NCBI RefSeq assembly: GCF_000524195.1
Contig: NW_020170400.1
Location: 391,357-455,356 of the forward strand
DNA: 64,000 bases
Source: Echinococcus granulosus
Lineage: Eukaryota; Platyhelminthes; Cestoda; Cyclophyllidea; Taeniidae
Reading direction: 5' to 3'
Shown here piece by piece: positions 49,001 through 62,400 of this stretch. Below the pieces are notes generated by a model that worked only from the letters and a program-made list of their open reading frames with translations, was not told where the DNA came from and ran no database searches. The position numbers were made by a program, and so were the translations under genes. Numbering within the stretch: position 1 is the first letter of the stretch; the number at the start of each line of letters is the position of its first letter.

Positions 49001-52000
49001 TCAGGAGAGCGGTGCCGACCAATAGGGTGAGCGCACATTGTAACCGATTTTTATTTGATTCTTGCTGCATTCTAGGCAAAAAATGTCAACAAAAAACAAC
49101 ACGGTTCCAATTTGAATCAGGTCCTTTGATTAAAGGTGCTCCTAGAACCTGATTAGGTCGTTGTTATCAATTCAAGGTCAGGAGAGCAGCGTTGACCAAT
49201 AAGATGAGCATATTTATGAAACGGATGTTTAGCTTATTCTTGCATCATTTTAACGAAAATTGATAGCATTAAGGCCACCAACAATCACATTTTGGTGTCA
49301 TTTACACATGTCTGAGTAAAAGGCCACATATTATTCCTGGGTGGGGTAAAAATGGAAGGGCAAAATGGTTGGGTAAGATTGACCTCTTAATCGACCAAGT
49401 TCCACGTTTTTAGTCAAACTAGCAAAAGATAATTTACAAAGCAAATACTTGTTTGCCGCGAATGCGCTTTCTTTTTTGATGGGACGTAAAACTCGGCAGC
49501 GCATTTCTAACAACCTTTATTGAAACACCGAAACAAGGGAAATTTGCTACCGGTTGTCAGGATAAAAATAGCCTGTACTTTCGCTAGAGAAAGTACATCT
49601 TGAGATGCTGACGCGTGTCTTTATACGAAAATTCTCACGAAAATTGGCGAATCGGCATTTCTTTCACTAAGAGCATAGGTGTACTGACAATCAGGTGGAA
49701 TCCTTAAGAAAAAAATAAAGTTTTCTGCCCCAATTTTTTCCTTTTTTTGATGAAATCTAAAAGTGGGAAAATTTTTAGTTCGCCGGCACAAGAACTCCGC
49801 CCAAATGGCGCGTGCTCTGGTGATGGTTCTGACGCAGGCTTGGATATCTCGTCAGGATGTGCTCTTCAAACCCTTCAATCAACTGCCAAAGTTGTCCGAA
49901 TTTAGTCTTGAACAAGAAGGTATATACTACTTATGCAAACAAGTAAATTTCGCCTTTATCTCCTATAATTAGACCTCAAAAGAAGTGAATAATTAAGTCT
50001 TCTTGAAAACATAAACGAGATTCATAATTGAGTCAAGTTTTTGACAAAAGCACTTTTTCTCGATTTCAGATAAGACTCGAGAATGTAAAATGGCCTGGTG
50101 TTCAGGTCATCTTGCGGCTTTTTTAAAGGTCAGCAAAGTGCTTCTCGAGGAGTATCAAAGAAACTTCACTGTTCCTTGTGAGTTACTAAGTCAAAGCATT
50201 TCTGAGCCCTTTAGTCAGCTTTCCACTGGAAACACAGGGAGTGTTCGTTTAGGCTACTTTTCGACAGGAAAATAGCCAGAAATACTGGCACTTGGTGTCA
50301 CAAGGGAGGTGGTATGTGGTGGCTCGATGCGCCTGTGTGAATGTGCGTCATTCAGATCCACCATTAGCTATTGTACTCATTGCTCTTTTTACGTCACTCT
50401 AAACTCCTCACATAGTTTGAATTTAATGGAGGTGGTGCAATCCGAGGCTTAATTGCTTTATGACTTCGACGTTGGATCCTAAAATGCAAAAGCAGAACGA
50501 CTCTTCCTTGTCAAACCGCTGTAGCATTTGGTGAAGGTGTGATAGTTTAGAGTACTGACAAGAGATGTCGTGCGTTTGTTTCTGGCGATGAATCGCATCT
50601 AGATGGATAGGTGGATTGCGGCTAGAAAGGGCCCTCTCTGCTGAAGCGTGAAGAAGTGCATGTGATCACCGATACCTAACTTCGCTGTCAACTTGTCAAG
50701 GCGAGCCTTTAGTCAATTTCGATGTGAGTATTTCATATGAGAAGGGGAAGGCGAGAAGTAGAAGCTACAGTGAGGACCAAGCCGTCTAATTACTTTGTAT
50801 TCCACACCGCTTCCTGCCAAGAGGACTTTGCTGTAGACACTGCTCCATACGATACAATGCGACATTGAATTTGAGAAAAGAAGAAGGCGCCATTCATCAT
50901 ATCAGGCACCCTGAAACTTATCGATGAGAGAACTCAGACTTCAGAATAGGAGGAAGGAAGTCACAGTCTTGCCTAAGGAATGTCTGCCACCTGACCTTGA
51001 CAGTAGCTGGTCGCATGACCCCATGAAGAGGCGTCGGCAGATAGCTGTGGAAGTAGGCGCAATCAAAAGCAAGTTTGGGTACGGCAGTGTTTTTGAATTT
51101 GAAAGACAATACACATTTGCAAATTGCAGACTTTTTAGGATGGGGTGGTTTACTTGACTAAAACAAAGGCAAACAACTCCAATCTTGTTTTTTTTTTTCA
51201 GCAAAACCCAAAAAATCAGTTTTCTTGCCCCTCTTTGATCCTCTTGCTGGACGAAGATTTTCATTCTCTTCTCAAGTGAGTTTCCCTCAGTCGCTCCTTC
51301 CATCCCTCTGTCATCAAATAATGTCTTTTACGTCTCACATATTTTTCCTTCCTTTCCTTGTAGAGGCCGAGCTCCGTTTTTCGAAGCAGGTAAGTGGTTT
51401 GTTTTGTTGCACTATAAAAAAAATTGTCTTTATTGCTGCATAATCGTGCATCTCATTTCTGCTTTCAACAGGGCAACTGAAGTTAATGAGACTGCACCGC
51501 TGTTGATGCGTTTGAAACAACTCGAAACAAACGAGGTAATAAATAGAAAGAGTGACTATATTCTCCTAAAATAATGAAAATTTTAGGTAACTCGTGAAAT
51601 ATATCCGAAATAAAGCATGTAGATATGACCCACTGAATCGGTGGTCCGTTTTTTGTTTTCTCTACCCCTTCTCCCGTTATTTTGCACTCGGCTAAATGGT
51701 CAGTTGCAAATGATGTAATTTGAGGTTGTTAGCCTAATGAAGAAGTTCCTCATTGGGTTTCTGCATGGCAACTCACTCATGTCTGGGTGGTGAATTGTGC
51801 GTTACTGATCCAGCTTCTTTAGCCTCTCTCTCCCGCCTCCGGCCTTGGATCCTTGAATTGAGAAGGTCGGCGGGGGGAAGACTTTAAATATTGTATAATA
51901 TGGACAGTTTGTATGAGAAGGGGGATCAGTATTCTGGTGACGTCCGTTTAGTCACGAGGTTGGTGTAATCTGACCGCTCGTCACCCAAAAGATGCATCCA

Positions 52001-55000
52001 TGGATTGCATAGTCTCGCCATCGTTTTGAGCGCCGCACTCGGTGCTTCCTCTGGGGCTTGTTTCTTCAACCGCACTTTCTGGTGAGCTACTTTCATTGGT
52101 TAACATGCAGGCAGCGTCTTCGTGCCCAATCGGCAGCATAATTTGATAAGGACGCACTTTATTTCGGTCCACCGGGATTGGTTTTGTGCGCAGCTCTGTA
52201 TTACAGACCAATTGAAATACGCTTTCACTAAGGGGTGGTGGAATTTGCGATATTCTTTGGAAAGTAGAACCAGTTTGAAACTCATTTTATTACCAATATA
52301 GACACGAGTAACTCTCTGATTTTGATCTGTCATTTTTTGGTTCTTGCCTTAGCTACAACAAGCAATATGGAATGTGCGTACAGCTGTTTCCCCAAAGAGT
52401 AGTCGCTCAAGCGGTTCAAGCATCATCTTTACTGAGCGCAGCCTTCCCTCAGACACCACTGGTATCGCGTCTCTCTCTAGCTTCTCCTCAACTGCATCAC
52501 TTTCCACAAATTCGTCGTCCTCTTCTAATTGCGGCTTTCGGACTTGTCTTACTGTTGCTCTTCATGCGGCTGTTGAATGTACGTGTGATGTCAACGCTTC
52601 AGTAAGGCATCTTGCTGTTCAGGTTAGTCACCCAACCTCGCGCCCATTTGTAGTCACACTCATTATTCCAGCAGTTATATTCACTCGTGATTATATGCCA
52701 ACCTCATAATCCGGGGCAAAAATTTTTCTCCTCGCGTCACGAAGTCCTAAAGACTCCTATCCCATAATGTTTATGTTGCCCACAGTTACAATTTTTTGGG
52801 CTCTTTCACACACTGCCATCGTGGAAGTCCTCCAACCTCCGAGGACTGAAAAGGGTAATGAGATAATCTTCTCCAAATGATATGATAACCGAGGGATAGG
52901 AATGAGTAAGCTCCTACGATGTGATGCTACTTCAATGATGGTTCTGGTTGAGAAAGTAAACCAATTTTTATGGGCTAGTCGCTTTTTTGTGTGGGAACAT
53001 CTGGTATGCATTCCTTCTCCATTCTTTTAATGAACTTTTAAGGTTCTACTCTGTTTAAAGCCAGTCTTGTCCCTCTTCTAAGGCATCATGCAAGACTTCA
53101 GGTTTGAGCAGTATCCAGCAGTTGAGGCGAATTTGATTGTCCTTCTGTAATGCGTCCCTGCGGTTTTAGCCATTCATAGTTAGTCTTTTGTCTTCGATTG
53201 CTACAGCAATTATCACCAATCCGTATTATGATTAGTTGTAAAGATTCAAATTCATAAATTCCTGAATCCTAATTAGTTTTATTATTTATGGATGGCTTTA
53301 TTTACTTTTAGACCCTATCGGAGGTGACCCAAGTGATTGGTTTATTCGATCACACTCTCCTTGTCAACATAATCATGACCCATATGAGTTTTGAACCAAC
53401 TATTCTCACCTACGGCTGTCTTGAGATGCTACTCAATATTCTTATTAACTTAAAAAGTGGCAAAGTAAGTTACCCAAAATGAGAGTTTGTTTTACTTAAG
53501 TGCGGAGTTTTTTATCCAATTTCACATCTAAATTAAATAAAAATTCCTTGACTGTTGTCAAGAAATATCGCTAATAACTTTATACTAGATAAACGAAGAA
53601 AATTTTACGGTTTGCTTAGAAGAAGTCGTGCAATTCTGCTTCACTCACTTTATTTTATCCAAATGACTTTCATATTCCTGATTTACACTGAGAAGGAAAT
53701 CGTTTCTAAAGATGTTATAGGTAGAAGTTCCTTTTATTTTTTATTATACTTGAAGTCAGAACTGACAGCTATTTTGCATGATTGAAATAATTTATTGCTA
53801 AATTTATTGTTTTGTGCGATTGGTCCATTTTTTGTTAGACTTTGTTAGTTCCGATTTCCCGTTGATCGAATTTGCCCGTCATTCAGTTGTTCTGGACCAC
53901 TTTCTTACTCCTAATTTCTATTAACCTAAAAATAATAGTCGCTAATTAGTTGTGAGCAAAGTTTGCCAGGAAACAGTGATTATGTTTGAAACCAGTAATA
54001 GCACTCTTGTTTGATTTAAACAATTTATTACTAAAAACAGGCACTTTTGCTTTATGGGAATAAGAAGTCATTTAAATGAGTAAAATGAAACGTTCTGGTG
54101 ATATATTTTATTTCAGCCTAACATCTCAACGCGATGGTTGATTTCTGAAATGCTGCAACAAGTTACTCAATCGGCGTAAATAATGCGGGACTTCCGCGAT
54201 ATGGCGGTTCCCGTTTTCAAACGGCCTTTTGGGTCTAATACGTTAAAACTCCGCCTTTTTCGTCAATTTTGCGCATTCGCAAGGTTAAATTGCTGAGATT
54301 ACATTGTCTTAAGTTTGCCCAGTTTCCACCTTTTCGCCGGTATTAAGATATTTCTATTCTCAGTGCCACGACGTCCCACTCTTATATATTACACGCAATC
54401 GAACCCATTTTTCGGGATATTTCTCAACAATTTGTGCAACCGTTTATTCATAAATTAAAAAATTCGCGGAGGTCATCAACTCTATTTTTGAGTAGAAAAT
54501 TTTGGATACTTTGGCCTGATGGATGATTTTATGCGTATAAAATAACTTTTTTGCCTAGCTGCCTGGTGATTTGACTTATTAATTTAGAATTCACAAAAAA
54601 ACAGAATATTTTGACAGCTTTTTTAATCAGGCCTTGTTTTTAGGGATAAAAGCCTAATTATAGCTGCCTTAGTATTTATTCCACTCACTTCACAATCGTC
54701 AACATTTCATGCAAGTCTGCAGTTTGCTCTCGCCAAAAAGGCTAGCATTTAAGAGTTTGTCACCTTTACAGCCTGGAGGATAAAAGTGAAGGTGAGGGGT
54801 CCTCCTCTCCCTTGAAATTCCCTTTCTCTCTCTTTCTCCCCTATTCTCCAGTGAAAATCTTCACACGAATAAGTTTTGCTACATAAGATGTAGTGCTGTT
54901 TTGCAAGAATAAAATTATCTTCCCTCTAACCAACAAAATTCCGAGTTAAAAGGTTTTGTATTTCTTAACCTTCTAATTTTATGTTCTAGGTTGGGAACAA

Positions 55001-58000
55001 CAGTCTTTTGTTATCAACTTCGAAAATTTCTCCTCAGTTTTCTTCACGTCTTCTCCACGGCCTCCTTAACGTGGAACGCTCAAGAGTGTGGCTCCGTTCC
55101 TGTGCACACTATATCGCTACTCGTGAGACCCTTGATGCAGTGACCTTGAACGCGACCCAAGTAGTGATGTGCGCCCTCACCTCGGTGCATCAACTGGGAC
55201 CACTCAGCATCCGTCTCAGCCAAATTCAAATAAACTCGTCTATGGAGGAGATGTGGGAAGTGGAGGAAAGAGAAAATGAGCTGATGGAGGATCAAGGGGA
55301 TGATAAAGAGTGTGACCGTGCTTTCGAGGAGGGTTCTAGGGGATCCTATAGCACTGATTCTGACATTCGGCTGGATTTAGACATTGAGGCTTTGGTGAGT
55401 TTGAAGGTGGGCAATTTATTCAATGGTACTTTCATTGAGCTTTAGTGATTAGTAAAACACAAAATTCAGGTTGGTTTGACTGCCAGAAAGTTTATGTGAC
55501 CCTCGATATATGTACTGTTTTTGTCCGTTAGCTTGTAGTCTGTCAAGTTTTAACCCGAATAGCAAAATGATGAGTGCTTCAATGCGGATACCTCTACTGC
55601 CGGCAGGACTAAGCGAGTTGAGGACGCGAAGTGCGCATATCTGACAGCTGGCTGAGTGATGGAGACACTGGATGGTCCTATTCTTACGTACTTAGAGGAA
55701 ATGAATTGGCCATGGTCTTATTGATAATTGATGTCAAACTAAAGTCTATGTGTACTTGCTGTTGGCCAATGAGAGGACTTGAACGAGAGTGCGGGTTTTG
55801 TGACTTCCTGGAAAGCCATGAAGTAAGCATAAATGAATATTGAAAAAGGGGGGTTTTCTGAGGATTTAGACATCCCTAGCAGTTGCGCACGTTTCTCGCT
55901 TGTCGTACAACTTTCTGAAGGTATTCCAGGATGTATTTTTATGAATTTGAACCAAATAGATGTTTTTTTCTTCCCTCCATATCATAAAAATTTATCTGCT
56001 AAATAAGACCATTGTTATTACAGCACTGATTTAAAGCAGAACAGTAGATTCTAGAAGAATGTCGCTCATTGAACATCATTAAATCAAACTGCTCCACAGA
56101 ATTAATAAACGAAGTATTTTTTTGTCCGTTTTTCATCTCAAGATTGTCGCAGTTAATAGTTTGGTGGCGGTAGTTCAGCGTCTTTCTTCGACAAATATTC
56201 AGCGAAATAAGAATGTCGAATCATTTGGATGGATTCCGGAATCGCCAACAAGGTTAGGACTCTCTACTTACCTCGTTTGTCAACAGGAAGTTCCATGCAA
56301 AATATATTACTTAGGATTGTAGGTGGATTACTACTTGATCAATTGGACACTATTAACAATCTGCAGTGGCGATTATATGTTTTTCATTTGCACGAAATTC
56401 GGGAGTATTTAAAAAGCAAAACAAATAAACTAAGGATTACAAAGCCTAATAGTAGGTGAAAAATTTTTTACTTAATAATTTCAGTAAATATTTTGTTTGC
56501 AATTTGCATATTTTGTACCGAATTTTTGCTACTTAAATGACTTACGTAGCACATCCAATCAACGTACAGTTTCCGTTTTAACTATTCTCGCAACTGACGG
56601 GTTTCTTGGTGTATGACTAGGTGATCATCTGGCGGCAAGTAGAGGTGATATTCAGAGTAAGTTAAGGAATCCGAGAAAAGTTAGATTTGCGAAGTGAACA
56701 AAGATTTCAAAAGTTTGATTTACCAAAGAACACGAAGAATTACGTAGCGAGGGATTGAATAGAATTTGTGCAGTGGGGGAATTCTTCGCCAACTGGTTGT
56801 TTCCTGTTTGTACAAGGGTACAGGAAAGCTGTTGTATTCCTTTACTCCCTCATTATCGAGACTGCCATCTTTCTCGCCATCTTAATTTCTCTCTGATAGA
56901 ATGGATTTTGGAAAAGCGATGGAAGGGCGAAGAAAACGACCAATTTTATTTTCTACTAAACTAGACCTCTAAAGGCGATAAATTTATGCAATTAATTAAA
57001 CTATTTTCTATCCGAAAGGGCAGTTTTCAGTCTCACGCCTTCCCAACGTCTACTAATTTCCTCATTTTAGACATCAAAAGGATGCTAACGGCACCATTTC
57101 TGTGGCTCCAAGTTCTGAGATTTCACTAGAATTCACTTACCTTCTTCTTCGTCGCATAGAAATCTCATTACAAGCCTACACCTGCTGTAACTCACAACGC
57201 AGTCTGGCTGAACTTCCCATCCACTTACAACCAATGAACGTGGAGACGGTTGCGATGGCTTTGAGTAGCCTCATTGTTCCATTGGCTACACTTGCCTTCG
57301 AAATATTCATGCCGCAGATGATGCGCAGACGCCAGGATACCATCAATGGAGAGTCTGTCACAAAATACACTGAAACTCTGCAAGAAAAATGCATGATCAG
57401 CATCCTCAACATGTACGTGCCCTCTACAATCCGAGCTGCCGATGGAATGCTTATGCATAACAATGTAGAAGCAGTTGATAGTTGATGAACTAGTCTCTAG
57501 AGGTAGCTCATATTTAACTTTGAGCAATCTCTAATCCAACTCAGGTTGGGGATAAAGGTCGTTAAGAGGAGGGAAGCGAGTACTCCTTCATCCCCATTCT
57601 CATTGACCACAATCTCAGTATCCTAAAATTTTAAAATGTTTTTCATAATGCTTAAATATTTTTTGCCGATTCACTGAGGCCAATTTTCTGCTTCAAATAC
57701 TTCATAGCAGTAAAGGCTAAAAGTGCACAATGTGCCGAAGAAGATGAGACTAATTTACGAAAGATTGGAAAATTCCACGTACTTGATCCATGAAGATATT
57801 TTTTAGAAAGTTGTTTATTCATATTATTGATTTTTATTAAGTAGCAACTTTATTCACCGCGATTTACCCATTCAAAATTTTGTGTATCTTTCTTAAAGCA
57901 TTGGCATAATCGCTCAGTGTCTACCAAAATCAACTGTGTTGGGAATAAATACCAAAGATCTCTTGAACGACTCAAAAACTTCCAATGAGTATTCCGCCCA

Positions 58001-59499
58001 GGAAACAGCGAATCGCATGGAAACACAGGTCAATGGAACGGTTCAAATGGAAGACGTCTGTGAAAAATTTATCAGCATACTCAATGACATCTTCAACTTT
58101 GCTGTAAGTCGTATGCAAGTTAGCTCTCAAAAGACTTCTTACTCCAACGTTGCTGATACAACTGGCAGTGAGAATTCATCTCATTAACTTCTGTTTATAA
58201 AAGCAATTTGATTTCATTCAACGTCTGCCAGTATTTGTGGAGCATGTAATCCTCAAAAGGGAAGAGCAGCCTCAAATCGATTTAGACTTTGGCCTTATCG
58301 TTCTCTTCTCTTCTCTGCCAGGTGCAAAGTGGAGATCGAAGTTGCTTCCTTGGGCCTGTATTTTTAAGTTCCTCCAGATTTAGGCGTTTACTACCCACAC
58401 CTTCCTTGTTTTTGCATCTTTTTAGTCAATAAATTAAGCATAGTCGGATTTCAGGTTTAAATTTGACATTTCTTGCCCCGCTTTCTCCTTTATCGTTAAG
58501 GTGATGTTAAACTACTACCCCTAAATTAAGAATCCTTCAATTCGCCTTTGTAGAGACGCAACTTGTATCCCCAATCCTTCCTGCGTTGTGCTCACTGGTG
58601 GTGGATGGGACATATGTGTTCGAGCCTTCCCAATCTCTGTCAGACCTCTCCAGGTCATATTGACACCTCTCGTCTTGTTGAACTTCTCTGCAATGAACTC
58701 TCTTCTCTACAAGGGTGCCAACATAATGATTCAATTACAAATACTTCGAGACACCCGAAGGTGAACCACAGACTCAGTGATCGACGTAGACGGTGTCTAC
58801 TCCTCCCTTCTGCGTCTCGACCTTCACCTCAACGTAATGAACTCAGTTGGGTTCGAGTTTGTCAAGCGAGTTTACCTCACTCTGGTAGTGGTGAATCTGC
58901 TCCTGTCGCTAAAAGCATTTCTCAGGATGTTAGTCAAGACTCTGAAACCCAAATAGACGTTGAGGCAACCGACGATGAAACTCCGACTTCTACATCGCTT
59001 TCGTCTGTTTCAAGTGTCTGTGAATATGGCATGTGAAAAATTGGAATGCTTTATTTCTTACGCCTTTGTCACTGAATAATTCATTTCTTATTTTTTCAGA
59101 TGGTTCAAAGAAATCCCAACGGCAAGGAAAGTAGGTTATCAATTGTCTGGAAGTTCTACTTTATCTGGCCATTGATGCTTACTCTCACTTTACCACTGTT
59201 ATGTCTAGGCGACCACCGGAAGTAGTGGAGCCATCTTGCTTAAGCAGAAACAACTTTCCACCTCTGTCGCTTGAAGAAACCACAATTTTGGTGGCTAAGT
59301 TGATCAAATGCAGTGATGCAAGTAAGCAACCATTTTCTTTCTCTGTCCACTCAAAAAGTAGCCGGAAAAACATCTTTCACATTCTTTCCTTTTTCCTTTC
59401 TCACCTATTTCAGAGGCAATCGAACCGCTACAAAATATCATTCCTCATCAGATCGTTGTCTGTGTTCGCAAGATGCTCGAACAGGAGTGCTCAGCATGA
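40007..59499 (+). CDS. HTT: Huntingtin-like HEAT-repeat protein, about 27 exons
   Basis: Huntingtin is a large cytoplasmic HEAT scaffold used in vesicle transport and autophagy. Proposed exons: 40007-40233, 40433-40603, 40674-40735, 41318-41622, 42974-43102, 44571-44625, 44783-44961, 45820-45963, 46533-46610, 46718-46795, 48752-48872, 49779-49919, 50070-50177, 51202-51275, 51364-51389, 51472-51535, 52353-52622, 52786-52854, 53312-53464, 54990-55394, 56143-56252, 57071-57412, 57899-58103, 58554-59019, 59100-59130, 59209-59321 and 59414-59499. All phases agree, giving 1403 codons. Resemblance to human huntingtin, in order: an N17-like first helix; NLQMYTAAIQL with PTARKHLVSHAL; ELFRQTPP; a helix ending SFMHPE; CDVNASVRHLA; and SEVTQVIGL with YGCLEMLLNIL; lastly LQNIIP. 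Each match is weak; their collinearity is the argument. No polyglutamine or polyproline is present. Exons 8, 18, 24 and 25 are the least certain. The ATG at 40007 has a good context (A at -3, G at +4). It could be another HEAT protein. Confidence 0.68.
41623..42973 (+). other. Huntingtin-like intron 4 (1351 nt)
   Basis: GTGAGT donor and TTTTTTCATTCAG acceptor. No repeat or gene seen inside. Confidence 0.6.
43103..44570 (+). other. Huntingtin-like intron 5 (1468 nt)
   Basis: GTGAGT donor; TGTTTCAG acceptor. I found no further exon in it. The frames inside, such as the minus-strand one at 44102-44404, have no recognisable content. Confidence 0.55.
46796..48751 (+). other. Huntingtin-like intron 10 (1956 nt)
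   Basis: GTAGG donor and ACTTTTAG acceptor. It holds a 13-base G run at 47370-47382. A 131-codon frame at 47999-48394 ends near a GTGAGT and could hide an exon, but no phase-consistent join was found. Confidence 0.45.
47370..47382 (+). repeat. Poly-G run (13)
   Basis: Thirteen consecutive G residues in an AT-rich intron. Homopolymers of this kind are often miscounted in assemblies. Confidence 0.95.
48963..49253 (+). repeat. Diverged tandem duplication, period about 178
   Basis: The segment starting at 48963 (CCTGAAACCTG..) reappears at 49141 (CCTAGAACCTG..). Shared blocks include TCAAGGTCAGGAGAGC, TTGACCAATA/CCGACCAATA and TTCTTGC.GCAT. Each unit shows about 110 matching bases followed by unrelated filler. 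It lies in the intron between proposed exons 11 and 12, so it does not change the protein. Confidence 0.75.
53465..54989 (+). other. Huntingtin-like intron 19 (1525 nt)
   Basis: GTAAGT donor and TATGTTCTAG acceptor, AT-rich throughout, no gene recognised. Confidence 0.6.
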
Positions 59500-62400
59500 A
59501 CGCCAAGACACCGATCTCGGAAAGGCGAAAAAAGAACGCAATGATTTTGCATCTCTATCTATTTTAACCAGAAGGAGCAAGTTTTACTGCATCACGTTTT
59601 TGAAAGTTTGGAATAAAAAACGAAAAAATTGAAGTGTATTTAGCAGTGCTGACCACTCTCTTGCATAATTGTTCAGGTTTTTTCTGTTACTTCCCATTGT
59701 TTCCTTGAAGAAAGAAAAAAATACCAAAAAGAAATCACATGTTCAGATGATTTATTAGCGAAATTTTTTTGTTTTTCCCTCCAAAGCAAATACGGAGTTT
59801 GATTGATTAAAAGAAACGTTTTCGAGATAATATATAGGGTGATAATATTAACTACAGACACCTCTTGTTCTACGCCCCTCTATGCCCTCCCGTTCATTTA
59901 CCAACTGAGCAATTCGCATTCACTTGGGTAGAAGGCAGAATACTGATAATATATAAATATAAATACTGAAATATTTCTATTGAACGTAGTAATGGGGGGG
60001 TGTTGTGGTGCTTATTATAGGTGTTAAGGTTTCCAGTCAACTGAATGGCCAGCTTTGGGTGCATTTTGTGGAAGACGTGGAGTAAAGGTTCGATTCCTAC
60101 GACATGGCTCTGTCTGCGCAGTCGTCTAGAGGTGCCCGTCGGGTGGGTAGTGAGTGGTTGGTTTAAGGATGACAAAAGAGACATTATGCTTGGCAAAATT
60201 GCTTCGCATTATGTGTCAGTAAAAGGACAAGCAAAGGTTCATGATCATCTGTAGACGCACTTGTTTGGTGGAATCCACGATCCTTAGCTCATCGGTCAAC
60301 GCAGGTGTTAAAAAATTGGTTTGGCATTCGTGTCAAAGTGACTCTTGATAAGGTAGTCACAAAGAATGTTAAGGACAAACGCCGCAGACTTTTACAAAGA
60401 CTACTTTTCGGAAGAATACTCAGCAAATTTTAGTGTGGGTGATGTAACAGCTGTAATCAGCCTGCCCGCTTAAAGCCATAACTTTTCTCGTGCGTTTCGA
60501 TAAAATAAGTGTTCATGCGCTGGACAAATAAATGTATCATTAATTATCGTCAAAGGATCCAATCACTACGTCTCCCAAACCTCTGAGGCATGCTTTATTC
60601 CATCCTGAGAAGACTGAATCGACCAGTTAGAAAGTGCTTTGAAGGGACTGGGCGTATGTGAGGTGGGCTGCTCATTCCAAAAAACTATTAGGATTATTGA
60701 ACCTGTAAAGACAAGAGGGTCATTTTCTCAGTAGACAAAGTACAGTCTCTCATAGCCAGCCGCTAGGGTCGAATGGGTACCCCGTATCTCTGTGCCTCAC
60801 TTCACCTTTATCAAAGCTTTTGTCTCTCAATTACTCATGTCGAGCCTGAGAGAGTCCATAGTGCTTGTATTTGAGAAACTCCAGCACATGACACTTCAAA
60901 CAGGCATAATTTAGATTTAGTCGTCAAATTTGCGATTAGAAGCCGTTTTTGCATGTTCTACACGCGTTCATCTTGAGTACCTTACTTCTGTTGCTCCTCA
61001 AAACACTTGAGAAGGGGGATGAAAGTTCCAATAGCAAAAAAAGTGATGAAGAGGTCAATTTTGTAATTGTGATCTAGGATGACGAAAAAAAATGCATAAA
61101 AAATTTCCTGAATGTGGTTCAGCTGACTAAAAAAGCAAATCGCATGATTGAAAAATCTCTGAGCTGACGAATTTGATGGTGTCAATGCACCTTTTGCAAT
61201 TTTTTTTCTTCGGTCTTGTAGAAAACCGCAACAAAGTGGTTAAGGGAATATAAGAGCACTAATGGGCCTTTGGGTAATACAGTTTGGTTAAAAGATGTGA
61301 TAGTCTGACAATAAAACATGAGCTGTCACAAATACCTCTACTAAGTTATCCTCAAAAGCGTAAGTGAAATATGACGTCAACCTTTTGCAGGAGTGTACAA
61401 CCTCAGTTCCAGAGACCTATTCCAACGAAATAGTATATAAGTAAAAGGCGGTTCAAACATATTAATATTTAAGCAGCTTAAAATTGGAATGGTTTTTGAT
61501 TATACAACGCTTGTATCCAATATTAAAACCTTCTTTTCCAGTTTAATTTAGGTGGTAGGTTGGTAAAGGAAATAGTAAGTTTTTTCTAGGGCTTTTTTTT
61601 TGGAGAGATATCAGCATTTTTGGTAATTTACACGATTACGTTGTCCAAATTTTGGCGAGCCAAGAAATTGGGATATACTATGTTCTAGCCAGACACGTGG
61701 GACTGCTGTGAGATCACGGAGGAGGTGTGTGTCTAAAGACCACAGGTGGGTTCTCCATCCTGAAGGTGCATGTACCGCGAGTAACACGGCACCACTAACA
61801 CCACTGCTTTCACAGAAGTTATGACAGACACATTTAGCTGAAGTTTCGACACCACTGAGGTTTGTTTCTCTAAGCATAGTTTATGACCGAATTAATCCGG
61901 AGGAATATATTCCAGCTCCATTACGACCACCTACACCATCACTGTTCTATTCCGTGACGTAAATTGCAGATTTGAAATCTGGAATGAAGAATTGGTGGAG
62001 AGTAGAAGGAATGTCGAATGTATTGAGACAAATCTAAATGTCTCATCTGACATAGGATGTGCTTGGTCTTTTGATTGCTTGTGCTCCTATTTAACACATT
62101 CATCATTTCCATTTCTCTTTACCTCCCTCTATGAGATGTTCATATTTATGAAGAGAGAATCATTAGTTTGGCGAAGGTCCTGAGGAATTTTGGTGGCGCA
62201 GCACCCCCGATTCTTCCCTAAAGTCACAGAGGAGGCAAGTCTGAATATTCGCATGGCATAGTGGAAGTACAGCCTATAAAATCGAAGATTTGACATTTCA
62301 AATGTATCCAGTAGTCATTGTGCCCTCTTTTCTTCTCTTAGACGTAGCCATCGGTGCATTTTCCTGACTCACTAATCTGCAACTAACAGTGAGGCTAAAC

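Noticed and set aside
60040..60110. Possible tRNA at GGTTCGATTCC
   Set aside because: Only a B-box-like word is present; no A box at the right distance and no acceptor stem.
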